Part shown: in pieces, positions 17,610-25,303 of the stretch
Position numbering within the stretch: position 1 is the stretch's first letter
Layout of the letters: every line of letters begins with the position of its first letter
Assembly (NCBI RefSeq): GCF_000158475.2
Contig: NZ_KI392031.1
Location: 1,363,583-1,427,582 of the forward strand
Reading direction: 5' to 3'
Length of the DNA: 64,000 nt
DNA from: Oxalobacter paraformigenes
GTDB taxonomy: Bacteria > Pseudomonadota > Gammaproteobacteria > Burkholderiales > Burkholderiaceae_D
Position numbers and translations under genes: made by a program
Notes under the pieces: generated by a model
Databases searched by the model: none
What the model was told of the DNA's origin: nothing
The model's input: only the letters and a program-made list of their open reading frames with translations

Positions 17610-18095
17610 ATGTATAAAGCCGACAGCCTTCGCAGGCATCTTTCGGGCGCAAACCGGATACTGAAACGGAATCCGGAAAGGTTTCATATTTTTGTCGATG
17701 AAGGCAATGTCGTGGCAACCGGTACCGGTTCGCTGTCGCATGAATACCAGTACAGACTGAACATTCACATTGAAGACTATGCAGGCCCGATTGAAGCGGT
17801 CACAGTTCCAATATTGGCATGGGTACAAATCCATCAGTCAGAACTTCTGAACAACCCTGAAAAGAGAAGAACCGGAATCAGCTTTGACGTGGATTTCAAT
17901 AATAACGACACCATTGATATGCTGATCCGGCTGACCCTGACCGAAAAATCCATCGTGACAAAAGACGGGAAAGGGCGAATCGATATCAAACATCAGGAAG
18001 AACCTCTTCTGACTCCACCTTACGATAACGAATTCTGGAAATTATACGAAGGCGATAATCTGATTGCCGAATGGAACATCAAGAACAATGGATAA
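17610..18095 (+). CDS. R: Tail completion protein gpR
   Basis: P2 gpR family, 161 residues (P2: 155). It caps the head-proximal end of the tail. The N-terminus (DSLRRHL) and the middle (YQYRLNIHIEDYAG) are typical, followed by the W-x-x-Q and ISFDVDFNNN segment. Gene S overlaps its last 8 bases. Confidence 0.9.
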   Translation: MYKADSLRRHLSGANRILKRNPERFHIFVDEGNVVATGTGSLSHEYQYRLNIHIEDYAGPIEAVTVPILAWVQIHQSELLNNPEKRRTGISFDVDFNNNDTIDMLIRLTLTEKSIVTKDGKGRIDIKHQEEPLLTPPYDNEFWKLYEGDNLIAEWNIKNNG

Positions 18096-18552
18096 CGAGC
18101 TGCAGCGGATAGAAGACTGGGCAGGTGGACTGCTTGCCAAAGTTTCGCCGGTTGAAAGACGCAGGCTAAGCCGGAAAATCGGCCTGGATCTACGGCGAAG
18201 TCAATCTGCCCGGATCGCTTCGCAACGCAACCCCGATGGCACTGGCTTTACCCCCCGGAAAAACCGGAAACGCATCCGAAACAGCACAGGCCGCCTGAAA
18301 CGAATGCGGTCTGAAATGTTCCCGCGACTGAAAATGGTCAGCCGGATGAATCTTAAAAGCGATCAGGACCAGATCAGCATTTCATTTCTCGATAAAGTGG
18401 CACGCATTGCAAACGTTCACCATTTCGGTCTTAAAGATCGTGTTTCAAAGAATGGACCGGACGCACAGTATCCGGCCCGTCGATTACTCGGATTCAGCCA
18501 GACAGATGAGCAATTGATCCGTGATTCTGTTTTACGTCACCTGAAAGACTGA
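18088..18552 (+). CDS. S: Tail completion protein gpS
   Basis: P2 gpS/Mu gpG family (phage virion morphogenesis protein), 154 residues. It is strongly basic in the middle (RKNRKRIRNSTGRLKRM) and shows the conserved VARIANVHHFGL segment and the PARRLLGFSQTDEQLI end. It completes the tail for joining to heads. The start at 18088 overlaps R; an upstream in-frame ATG at 18064 would need a longer overlap. Confidence 0.9.
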   Translation: MDNELQRIEDWAGGLLAKVSPVERRRLSRKIGLDLRRSQSARIASQRNPDGTGFTPRKNRKRIRNSTGRLKRMRSEMFPRLKMVSRMNLKSDQDQISISFLDKVARIANVHHFGLKDRVSKNGPDAQYPARRLLGFSQTDEQLIRDSVLRHLKD

Positions 18553-18557
18553 CCACA

Positions 18558-18899
18558 TTACCTGTCACGCATGATCTTTTCACGCAATATCGAATTGACC
18601 GTACTCTGCCAGCCTCGTCCTGTAGCCCTTAATGCCTCGAGCAGATCTGCATCAAGACGGATCGATGTACTTACTTTTGGCTGATCAGCATGAGGACGGC
18701 CACGCGGCCGTTTTTCTTTCAATGCCGCAAATTGTTCCGGCGTAAAAAATTCACTGGCCAATTTTGCATTTTTGAACGCGTCATCACTCATTTCCGGATT
18801 ATCCGGATCGGCCATAATACCTTCATTGATAACTTTGTCTTCCTCCGGAGTCGGCATGATGATTGCACGACCCGATTTTGTTTTAACTGTTTTCGGCAT
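18558..18899 (-). CDS. brnA: BrnA-family antitoxin
   Basis: A 113-residue ribbon-helix-helix antitoxin of the BrnA type. The C-terminal DNA-binding part reads VSTSIRLDADLLEALRATGRGWQSTVNSILRE; the N-terminal half would bind and block BrnT. It starts 17 bases inside the end of brnT, the usual toxin-first order of brnTA. It lies opposite to the tail operon, in the small gap between S and V, where P2 carries orf30. Confidence 0.9.
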   Translation of the reverse strand: MPKTVKTKSGRAIIMPTPEEDKVINEGIMADPDNPEMSDDAFKNAKLASEFFTPEQFAALKEKRPRGRPHADQPKVSTSIRLDADLLEALRATGRGWQSTVNSILREKIMRDR

Positions 18900-19155
18900 A
18901 AATCTTAACCTCCCTTCTGTTGGCTTTTCGCAAGCTGATAACCCTGATCGTCTGGCTATCCGGCATACAAAACACCAGCATGTGCAGCCTTTCCTCTATC
19001 AAACCCAGCGCCTGATAACGACGTTCGGGATAAGCCTTTCTGGTATCTTCCAGAATATAGGCCGTCTCCCATTCGAGCCATTGTGCATCCTCAAGCGAAA
19101 GGCCATGCTTGATGATGTTGCTCGCGTTCTTTACTGGATCGAATTCATATTTCAT
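18883..19155 (-). CDS. brnT: BrnT-family ribonuclease toxin
   Basis: A 90-residue RelE-fold toxin. The family start MKYEFDPVKNASNIIKHGL and the LEDTRKAYPERRYQALG and RVISLRKANRREVKIYA segments are present. BrnT cleaves RNA and stops growth until neutralised by BrnA. The ATG at 19155 is preferred to one at 19209, since the extra N-terminus would be coded by the promoter palindrome. No Shine-Dalgarno sequence precedes it; the promoter appears to start transcription at the ATG itself. Confidence 0.9.
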   Translation of the reverse strand: MKYEFDPVKNASNIIKHGLSLEDAQWLEWETAYILEDTRKAYPERRYQALGLIEERLHMLVFCMPDSQTIRVISLRKANRREVKIYAENS

Positions 19156-19157
19156 GT

Positions 19158-19190
19158 ATTTATTGTATATACAATAAATAATAAGGTCAA
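19158..19190 (-). promoter_or_regulatory. brnTA promoter and operator
   Basis: On the minus strand TTGACC (19190-19185) is separated by exactly 17 bases from TACAAT (19167-19162), a near-consensus sigma-70 promoter. The -10 lies in a perfect 22-bp palindrome (19158-19179; centre TTGTATATACAA), a likely BrnA operator, with a second imperfect copy at about 19195-19217. The ATG follows 6 bases after the -10, so the mRNA would be leaderless. Confidence 0.75.
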
Positions 19191-19223
19191 GTATTTTTTG
19201 TATATGCAATAAATATTTATTCA

Positions 19224-19246
19224 GGTTATTTGTCCGTCAATCAACC
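19224..19246 (+). promoter_or_regulatory. Ogr-type late activator site before V
   Basis: GGTTATTTG-TCCGT-CAATCAACC matches the sites before O and FI. A CATCAT hexamer begins 55 bases from the site start (19279-19284), at the same spacing as in the other two. Transcription would begin near 19291, which coincides with the preferred ATG of V. Confidence 0.75.
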
Positions 19247-19290
19247 CGCAAACTGATGCATGATTTTTCATGACTGGACATCATTCGGAA

Positions 19291-19914
19291 ATGGACGCTG
19301 AATTATCTGAACATCGCCGATTGATTGGAAACATAATCCGGTTCGGAACCATCTCCGGGATCGATTATGCGAATACTGCCGTGCGCGTAAAAACGGGAGA
19401 AATAGAAACTGACTGGCTTCAGTGGGGAACCCGACGCGCAGGTAACGTAAAAGAATGGGATCCGCCAAGCATTGGCGAACAAGTCGTGATCGTTTCGCCT
19501 GGAGGCAATCTGGCTGCCGGCATCGTTTACCCTGCACTTTATTCTGATGACAATCCGGCACCTTCTTCCAGTCCAACCTTGCACAAGCGCGTTTACCCTG
19601 ATGGTGCGGTTATTGAATATGACTTCGCAAGTCATCGCCTGCTTGCTTCATTACCTGGCGGCACCGCAACCGTCAAAGCTGATCAGGTCACATCCGATTC
19701 CCCACTGACACAATGTACAGGTGATCTGATTGTTGCAGGCAATGTGATTATCGGGAAGACGTTATCTGTACGTGGAACAGACAGTTCCGGAGCCAGCACA
19801 TCTCTTGCCGGAAAACTGTCTGTTTCCGAAGACGTTGTCGTGAAAGGGATCAGTTACATCCTCCACCGCCATCTTGTTACCGGTATTGGCGCATTGACGG
19901 AGAAACCGGAATGA
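19291..19914 (+). CDS. V: Baseplate spike protein gpV
   Basis: P2 gpV family, 207 residues (P2: 211). This is the trimeric membrane-piercing tip. The OB-fold part (VRVKTGEIETDWLQWGTRRAG, then PSIGEQVVIVSPGG) is followed by a repetitive beta-helix and a C-terminal HRHLVTGIG segment that resembles the metal-binding HxH end of P2 V. I choose ATG 19291 over 19270 because it matches the P2 N-terminal length and because the predicted transcription start lies at 19291. This would make the mRNA leaderless; GGAA just upstream is the only ribosome-site-like sequence. Confidence 0.88.
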   Translation: MDAELSEHRRLIGNIIRFGTISGIDYANTAVRVKTGEIETDWLQWGTRRAGNVKEWDPPSIGEQVVIVSPGGNLAAGIVYPALYSDDNPAPSSSPTLHKRVYPDGAVIEYDFASHRLLASLPGGTATVKADQVTSDSPLTQCTGDLIVAGNVIIGKTLSVRGTDSSGASTSLAGKLSVSEDVVVKGISYILHRHLVTGIGALTEKPE

Positions 19915-20258
19915 AGGGCATGTGCGCAAAAACAGGCAAGGTTCTGGAAGGAATCGCTCATCTTCAGCAGTCTGTTTCAGACATTCTCCGCACTCCGGTT
20001 GGTACCCGAATCGAACGCCGATCCTACGGTTCTGACGTGCCGGAACTGATTGACCAGCCTGATACACCCTATACCCGTATTCGTGTCTTTTCGGCTGCTG
20101 CCCATGCACTTGGTCTGTGGGAACCAAGACTGCGCATCACTGAAATAAAGATGATTTCCATGGCGACTGACTCGAAAGGAAAGGCCATGCTGCAAATAGA
20201 TGGCCAGACAACCGATAACGCTGTTTCCCTTTCTGTTTCCTTCGGAGGTAATGCATGA
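19911..20258 (+). CDS. W: Baseplate wedge protein gpW (gp25-like)
   Basis: P2 gpW, T4 gp25-like baseplate protein, 115 residues. The core L-x-Q-S-V-x-D-I-L-R-T-P-V-G-T-R is the family signature, followed by YGSDVPELIDQP. It overlaps V and J by four bases each (ATGA), so V-W-J are translationally linked. Confidence 0.93.
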   Translation: MKGMCAKTGKVLEGIAHLQQSVSDILRTPVGTRIERRSYGSDVPELIDQPDTPYTRIRVFSAAAHALGLWEPRLRITEIKMISMATDSKGKAMLQIDGQTTDNAVSLSVSFGGNA

Positions 20259-21250
20259 GCTGGGACGTCATCGATCTTTCACAACTGCCGCCACCCAATA
20301 TTATTGAAGAACCGGATTTTGAAACCATCCTGAAAAACTGGGTGGCCAAATTCAGTGGACTGGCCCCCGAATTGGTAGCATCCCTGTTGGAAAGCGATCC
20401 GGCAATGCGGAACATGCAGACGGGAAGTTACCGGGAACTCCTGCTCAGGCAGCGTATCAACGAAGCCTGCAAAAACCTGATGCTGGCTTATGCCACAGGC
20501 GAAGACCTCGACCATATTGCGGCCAATCGTGGCGTGAAACGGCATCTGATCAACCCGGGTGATCCGGACGCCCTGCCTCCTGTCGAACCGGTATATGAAG
20601 ATGATGAAAGTCTGCGCCGGCGTGCTCAAATGGCGCCGGAAGGCTATTCGACGGCCGGACCGGACGGCGCCTATATCTTTCATACCCTGAATGCCCATCC
20701 CGATATACTGGATGCCAGCGTTGATGCTCCGCAATTCGCCCTGCATGAACCTTCGGAAGAAGTCCGTGCATTGTTGCCGGAAAAGGCTATTGTCCTTGTT
20801 GTCACACATAATGCCGGACTTGAAAATCCAATGCCCGGCGACGTGACCGTCAATATTCTTTCCCGAACCGGAGAAGGCGTACCGTCTGAAGAAATACTGG
20901 CTGCTGTCGACGGGAGTCTGAACTCAGAAGAAATCGTTCCCCTGACCGATCATCCTCATCCATGCGCTGCCGAAATCATTTCCTACGAAATTGAAGCCGA
21001 ACTAATCTTTTATCCGGGGCCATCTGCTGACGTATGCCTTGAAGCCGCAGAAAAAAGCGCACGTGAATATGCAGCTGCAACGCACAAGATGGGTTACGAC
21101 GTCACGATATCAGGTATTCACGCTGCCCTGCATCAGCCTGGTGTCCAGAACGTCCGGCTGATTTCGCCAACCACTGATATCCCCATTGAGAAACACCAGG
21201 CCAGTTACTGCACTGGTATCACGATCCATAAAGGAGGCACAGATGTTTAA
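20255..21250 (+). CDS. J: Baseplate assembly protein gpJ
   Basis: Baseplate J protein, 331 residues (P2: 302). It is the main wedge component joining hub to fibres. N-terminal DLSQLPPP, the GEDLDHIAANRGV segment and the ILSRTGEGVPSEEILAAV region are characteristic. The gene overlaps the end of W and the start of I. Confidence 0.93.
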   Translation: MSWDVIDLSQLPPPNIIEEPDFETILKNWVAKFSGLAPELVASLLESDPAMRNMQTGSYRELLLRQRINEACKNLMLAYATGEDLDHIAANRGVKRHLINPGDPDALPPVEPVYEDDESLRRRAQMAPEGYSTAGPDGAYIFHTLNAHPDILDASVDAPQFALHEPSEEVRALLPEKAIVLVVTHNAGLENPMPGDVTVNILSRTGEGVPSEEILAAVDGSLNSEEIVPLTDHPHPCAAEIISYEIEAELIFYPGPSADVCLEAAEKSAREYAAATHKMGYDVTISGIHAALHQPGVQNVRLISPTTDIPIEKHQASYCTGITIHKGGTDV

Positions 21251-21857
21251 GTCGCTTCTGCCCCCCAATACGACAAAGCTGGAACGTGCGCTGGAAGAAA
21301 CGGCGGCCCTGATTTCAGATGTTCCGGTACCGATCAGCCGTTATATCGACCCGGCGACCTGTCCTGCCGGATTATTGCCTTGGCTTGCCTGGGAACTGTC
21401 TGTCGACTGGTGGGATGAAAACTGGACTGAAGCACAAAAACGGGCGGCCATTGCCGCATCTCCTTACGTTCACATGAAAAAGGGAACGCCTTCGGCTATC
21501 CGGCAGGCAATCAAGGCGCTTGGTTACACGATAAAAATATACACCAGCTGGCAAGAAAGACTGGCTCCGCATGCTTTTCGTGTGGAAATTGGTGTTTCTT
21601 CGCAGGGCATCAATGAATTTTTAATAAATGAGATTAACCGCCTGGTTCAGGCAAATAAAAACACCCGATCCTATCTCTCGCGTCTGTCACTGGTCGGCGA
21701 AACACATGGAAATCTATACCTTGGATCAGCAATCATGAGCGGACTCGAAACCACCATCTATCCATACATTCCAGAAGATTTGACCAGCTACGGATTCGTT
21801 TGTCATGCCGGCACCGAACAGTCTGTCGACCGGATTTGTATTTACCCGCTTTCGTAA
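21243..21857 (+). CDS. I: Tail protein gpI
   Basis: P2 gpI family baseplate protein, 204 residues. Its core LPWLAWELSVDWWDENWTEAQKR is diagnostic. A strong ribosome site (AAAGGAGG) seven bases before 21243 fixes the start inside the end of J; an upstream in-frame ATG at 21186 lacks one. It attaches the fibre protein H to the baseplate. Confidence 0.93.
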   Translation: MFKSLLPPNTTKLERALEETAALISDVPVPISRYIDPATCPAGLLPWLAWELSVDWWDENWTEAQKRAAIAASPYVHMKKGTPSAIRQAIKALGYTIKIYTSWQERLAPHAFRVEIGVSSQGINEFLINEINRLVQANKNTRSYLSRLSLVGETHGNLYLGSAIMSGLETTIYPYIPEDLTSYGFVCHAGTEQSVDRICIYPLS

Positions 21858-21866
21858 AGGAACTTT

Positions 21867-23309
21867 ATGGCAAACACCTATTACACTCTCCTGACCACCA
21901 TCGGACAGGCCAGTATCGCCAATGCCATTGCGTTAAACCAGACAGTCAGTCTGACGCACATGGCTGTTGGTGACGGCAACGGCGTTCCGACTGTGCCGAA
22001 AGAATCACAAACCGAACTGGTCAACGAAGTCTATCGAGCCCAGATCAATCAGTTAACGACCGACCTGGATAATCCCAATTACCTGATTGCCGAAATGATT
22101 GTCCCCACCAATGTCGGCGGCTGGTCAGTACGCGAAGTCGGGCTGTTTGACGAAGAAGGCTACCTGATCGCGATTGCGAATTTTCCGGAAACGTACAAAC
22201 CGAAACTGGAAGAAGGTTCCGGCCGGGATCTGGTTATTCGGATTATTTTGCAAGTCAGCAATACCGATGTTGTCACGCTGAAAGTTGATCCGACTGTTAT
22301 TCTGGCCAGTCAGGCATGGGTTATTGATAACTTCAGTAAAAGCAAACTGTTTCCCGGCGGAGCCAAAGATCAGGTACTGACAAAACTGTCGGACAACAGC
22401 GGAGACATGGGGTGGAAATATCCGTCCGGTGTCCCGATCGGAACAGTCGAATATTTTGCAATGGCTACGCCGCCGGCGGGTTATCTGAAAGCGGACGGTG
22501 CGGCAGTGGGAAGAGCCACCTATCCTGATCTGTTTGCGGCGATTGGGACGACGTTCGGAGCCGGAGACGGGGAAACCACCTTCAACCTGCCGGACATGAT
22601 CGGGCGGTTTGCCGAGGGCAGCGCGACACCGGGAACGGTGAAAGAAGCCGGGTTGCCAAACATCACGGGAGAAATTAACGGTCACTTTGGTTCGAGCGTG
22701 GCGTTCGGCACCGGATCGTTGTTCACATCAATCGGCGGTTCCCGGTATCGTGCAACGCCAGATGGTACAGGCGGCGAAGCATTTTTTGCGGCATTTATTA
22801 GTGCATCGCGTTCCAGCCCCATCTACGGCAATTCCGACACCGTCCAGCCTCCGGCATTGACGCTTTTGCCCTGTATCAAAGCTTTTGACGCGGCAGTGAA
22901 TCCCGGGCTGATCGACGTAACGGAACTGGCAAACGAAATGGCAGGAAAAGTCGATAGAGTTATCAATGGAAAAAACATTGCCTATATCGTGGACAGCTAT
23001 AACGATATGCGTGGCAACTGGTGGCGTGAATGGTCTGATGGATGGCTGGAGCAAGGCGGACTGAAAAGAGGAAATGGCGTATATGCAAAGGTGACGATTA
23101 ATCTTTTACGTCCATTTTCGGGTCCGGACTACACACTGACAACAGGCTCGACCATTGGTGGAGATGCCTGGTATACGCATACTGCTTCGACTGCCGGTCA
23201 GGCTGCGACATCGGATCTGGCGGGCTGTTTTACTGATAAAACCATCAACAGTTTCCAGATCCAGGGATTCAGCGATCACTTGTGGTATGCCTGCGGGGCG
23301 AAAGGATAA
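21867..23309 (+). CDS. H: Tail fibre protein gpH
   Basis: Tail fibre of 480 residues. Residues 1-150 match the conserved baseplate-binding N-terminus of P2 H (TTIGQASIANAIALNQTVSLTHMAVGDGNG and REVGLFDEEGYLIAIANFPE). A collar domain follows at about 190-310 (GTVEYFAMATPPAGYLKADG, TTFNLPDMIGRF). The C-terminal third is variable and would recognise the host surface. It is shorter than P2 H (669), lacking some shaft repeats. Confidence 0.9.
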   Translation: MANTYYTLLTTIGQASIANAIALNQTVSLTHMAVGDGNGVPTVPKESQTELVNEVYRAQINQLTTDLDNPNYLIAEMIVPTNVGGWSVREVGLFDEEGYLIAIANFPETYKPKLEEGSGRDLVIRIILQVSNTDVVTLKVDPTVILASQAWVIDNFSKSKLFPGGAKDQVLTKLSDNSGDMGWKYPSGVPIGTVEYFAMATPPAGYLKADGAAVGRATYPDLFAAIGTTFGAGDGETTFNLPDMIGRFAEGSATPGTVKEAGLPNITGEINGHFGSSVAFGTGSLFTSIGGSRYRATPDGTGGEAFFAAFISASRSSPIYGNSDTVQPPALTLLPCIKAFDAAVNPGLIDVTELANEMAGKVDRVINGKNIAYIVDSYNDMRGNWWREWSDGWLEQGGLKRGNGVYAKVTINLLRPFSGPDYTLTTGSTIGGDAWYTHTASTAGQAATSDLAGCFTDKTINSFQIQGFSDHLWYACGAKG

Positions 23310-23311
23310 AT

Positions 23312-23872
23312 ATGATTGGCAAACAAATCACAAAACCCGTATCCGACTGGGGAGACTACACACAAACCGCCATCTGGTGCAATGACAACAGAGCGGTCAT
23401 TGAAGACAAGGGTGACTGGTACGAAGTCGTTGCCTTGCCCGAACCACCGAAACCGACACTGGACGAAGCGAGAGCCGGAAAGCTGGTCGAACTGAACGCC
23501 GCCTTTGCGACTGCCTCGGCTAATGCCCACTGCCGCTCTTCCCTCGGCTTTGAAATCAATGCCGACGAAATCGCCAACCGCAACATCGAAGGGCTGACAC
23601 TTGTTCTGCAACCGGGTGAAAGCACGCTGTTCCGTGCATACGACAACACTTTTCATGAAGTCACGAGAGAACAACTCGAGACCATGCGCAAGGAAATCGT
23701 GGTCAACAGCCAGAAACTCTATCAGGCAAAGTGGACACTTGAGGCGGCTATTACGGCGGCGGAAACGGTCGAGGCATTGGACACTATTGCCCTTTCGGCG
23801 GAAGCGCTGGGCGAACTGGCGAGGGGTTTAAAAGAAACCACAGCAGGAGAAACCGATGGGCAGACGGAGTAG
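23312..23872 (+). CDS. DUF4376-type fibre-associated protein (gpG position)
   Basis: A 186-residue protein in the place of P2 G, the fibre assembly chaperone. The C-terminal 120 residues (KLVELNAAFATAS... through QAKWTLEAAITAAETVEAL) fit the DUF4376 pattern, common next to tail fibres. A homologue lies in prophage 2 at 43438-44172, also followed by the same small gene. The ATG at 23312 follows AAAGGA. The next gene starts 17 bases before its stop codon. Confidence 0.75.
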   Translation: MIGKQITKPVSDWGDYTQTAIWCNDNRAVIEDKGDWYEVVALPEPPKPTLDEARAGKLVELNAAFATASANAHCRSSLGFEINADEIANRNIEGLTLVLQPGESTLFRAYDNTFHEVTREQLETMRKEIVVNSQKLYQAKWTLEAAITAAETVEALDTIALSAEALGELARGLKETTAGETDGQTE

Positions 23873-24092
23873 GCAAATCCCGATAGCGGTCGATCAGCTC
23901 ATCAATACCTTCTTCGGAGGCTGGGCGGACGAGACGATATCGAGTGCAGCATGGCGCAAGCGGTGTGAAAGCAAAGGCTGGGCGCTGTTGCGCAAGATGA
24001 TCGACGCCCTGTTTTTCTGGCAGACCGATCACTGCAAAACGGCTTATGAATCTGAACTGAAAAGGCGCCAGCTTCCTGAAGAATTAAGATAA
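23856..24092 (+). CDS. Small conserved phage protein, homologue of 43215-43454
   Basis: A 78-residue protein with the core IPIAVDQLINTFFGGWADET, then LIDALFFWQTDHCKTAYESE. I do not know its function; similar short proteins are frequent in prophages of betaproteobacteria near fibre or lysis genes. It has no membrane segment and contains two cysteines. It overlaps the DUF4376 gene by 17 bases, exactly as its counterpart in prophage 2 does, which points to a mobile two-gene cassette. Confidence 0.75.
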   Translation: MGRRSRQIPIAVDQLINTFFGGWADETISSAAWRKRCESKGWALLRKMIDALFFWQTDHCKTAYESELKRRQLPEELR

Positions 24093-24109
24093 TTAAAAAC
24101 GGTGCGACC

Positions 24110-24135
24110 TCTGAAAGTGCGCCAACACTTTCAGA
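24110..24135 (+). other. Stem-loop upstream of com
   Basis: A perfect 10-bp inverted repeat, TCTGAAAGTG and CACTTTCAGA, around a 6-base loop (CGCCAA). No T-run follows on either side, so it is not an ordinary terminator. It lies between the fibre cassette and the com gene and could be an RNA structure controlling com/dam. Confidence 0.5.
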
Positions 24136-24222
24136 AGCCACCGCCCGCAGCCGCAACTGCGTTAAGCCGAGGCACCATGCCGTCTAGACAGTGGTATGCA
24201 GGCTATCATAACGACTACAAAA

Positions 24223-24423
24223 ATGGAAATCATCCGATGCGGAAACTGCAATAGAAAACTGGCAGAAGCGACATATTTCTGCCTCAAAATAAAATGCCCC
24301 AGATGTGGGACATTGAATCAGTTGAAGGCCCCGAGCTTCTTACCCGAATGCCAAAGAGCATCATATGGAGAAGAAAATGGGCCTTTTCAAACGAACTCCT
24401 CCTCTTTTATCCCCTGCAATTAA
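24223..24423 (+). CDS. Com-like zinc-finger regulator
   Basis: A 66-residue protein whose first 35 residues form a two-knuckle zinc finger: C-x2-C at residues 6 and 9 and C-x2-C at 25 and 28, in the pattern I-R-C-x-x-C-x-x-L-A ... I-K-C-P-R-C. This is the Com family of phage Mu, where Com binds the mom mRNA and opens a hairpin that hides the start codon. Here the next gene is a DNA adenine methylase overlapping by 47 bases. An in-frame ATG at 24196 is possible but the family begins at 24223. Confidence 0.82.
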   Translation: MEIIRCGNCNRKLAEATYFCLKIKCPRCGTLNQLKAPSFLPECQRASYGEENGPFQTNSSSFIPCN

Positions 24424-25189
24424 AGCAAAACCGATCATCGCCTGGATGGGTGGCAAACGTCGTCTTGCCAGGCATATCTTGCCTCTTTTTCCAGAACATA
24501 CCTGTTACGTTGAACCATTTGCTGGCGGCGCGGCACTTTTTTTCATGAAAAAGCCATCCCAAGTTGAAGTGTTAAATGACATCAATGGCGAACTGATTAA
24601 CCTGTATCGGGTTGTGCAACATCATTTTGAAGAACTCGTCCGACAATTCAGATGGTCACTGGCAAGCCGGGAAATGTTCGCCTGGCTAAAAACTACCACA
24701 CTGGAAAATCTGACTGATATTCAACGTGCCGCCCGTTTTTACTACCTCCAGAAAATGGCTTTTGGTGGAAAAGCATTCAGCCAAACGTTCGGTACCGCCA
24801 TTACCTCTCCAGCAAAACTAAACCATTTCCGGATGGGTAACGATCTGTCTGCCGCTCACCGCCGTCTTTGCCGCACCTACGTTGAACATCTGGACTGGAA
24901 GGAATGCATCCGGCGTTATGACAGTCCAGGGACACTCTTTTATCTGGATCCACCCTATTACGGAACAACTGGCTACGGGAATGATTTCGCACTTGATGAA
25001 TATCCAAAAATTGCCGATCTGGCCAAAAGCATTCAGGGAAAAATGATTGTTTCCGTCAATGACATCCCGGAAATGCATGAGGCTTTTTCAGGGCTACCGA
25101 TGAAACAACTTGAAATCCGCTATACAGTCGGTGGCGTCAAGTGCAGCAAAACCCGTTCATCCGAACTTCTGATCTGTAACTTCGCCTGA
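24377..25189 (+). CDS. DNA adenine methylase (Dam family)
   Basis: N6-adenine methyltransferase of 270 residues, D12 class. Motif I is WMGGKRRL, followed by YVEPFAGGAALFF, and the catalytic motif IV is DPPYYGT at about residue 190. A conserved end V-K-x-S-K-T-R-S-S-E-L-L-I-x-N closes the domain. The target is probably GATC or a related site. It would protect phage DNA from restriction or alter gene control. The start at 24377 has GGAG 6 bases upstream inside com; translation likely depends on Com, as mom does in Mu. It occupies the Z/fun cargo position of P2. Confidence 0.88.
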   Translation: MGLFKRTPPLLSPAIKAKPIIAWMGGKRRLARHILPLFPEHTCYVEPFAGGAALFFMKKPSQVEVLNDINGELINLYRVVQHHFEELVRQFRWSLASREMFAWLKTTTLENLTDIQRAARFYYLQKMAFGGKAFSQTFGTAITSPAKLNHFRMGNDLSAAHRRLCRTYVEHLDWKECIRRYDSPGTLFYLDPPYYGTTGYGNDFALDEYPKIADLAKSIQGKMIVSVNDIPEMHEAFSGLPMKQLEIRYTVGGVKCSKTRSSELLICNFA

Positions 25190-25203
25190 TCCTGCTGCCG
25201 GCG

Positions 25204-25226
25204 GGTTACTTGCCCGCCAATCAACC
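25204..25226 (+). promoter_or_regulatory. Ogr-type late activator site before FI
   Basis: GGTTACTTG-CCCGC-CAATCAACC, identical to the O site except in the spacer. A CATCAT hexamer starts 55 bases from the site start (25259-25264). Transcription would begin near 25271, giving a leader of about 33 bases before FI with a good AGGAG ribosome site. Confidence 0.78.
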
Positions 25227-25303
25227 CCTCTTTTGATGCGCCTGCATGCGGTAACGGACATCATGCAAAAAACCTCTCATCAAATATCGCTACAGGAGTA
25301 GAC

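Noticed and set aside
24110-24135. Rho-independent terminator
   Set aside because: The stem is good but no T-run follows on either strand, so it is kept only as a stem-loop of unknown role.
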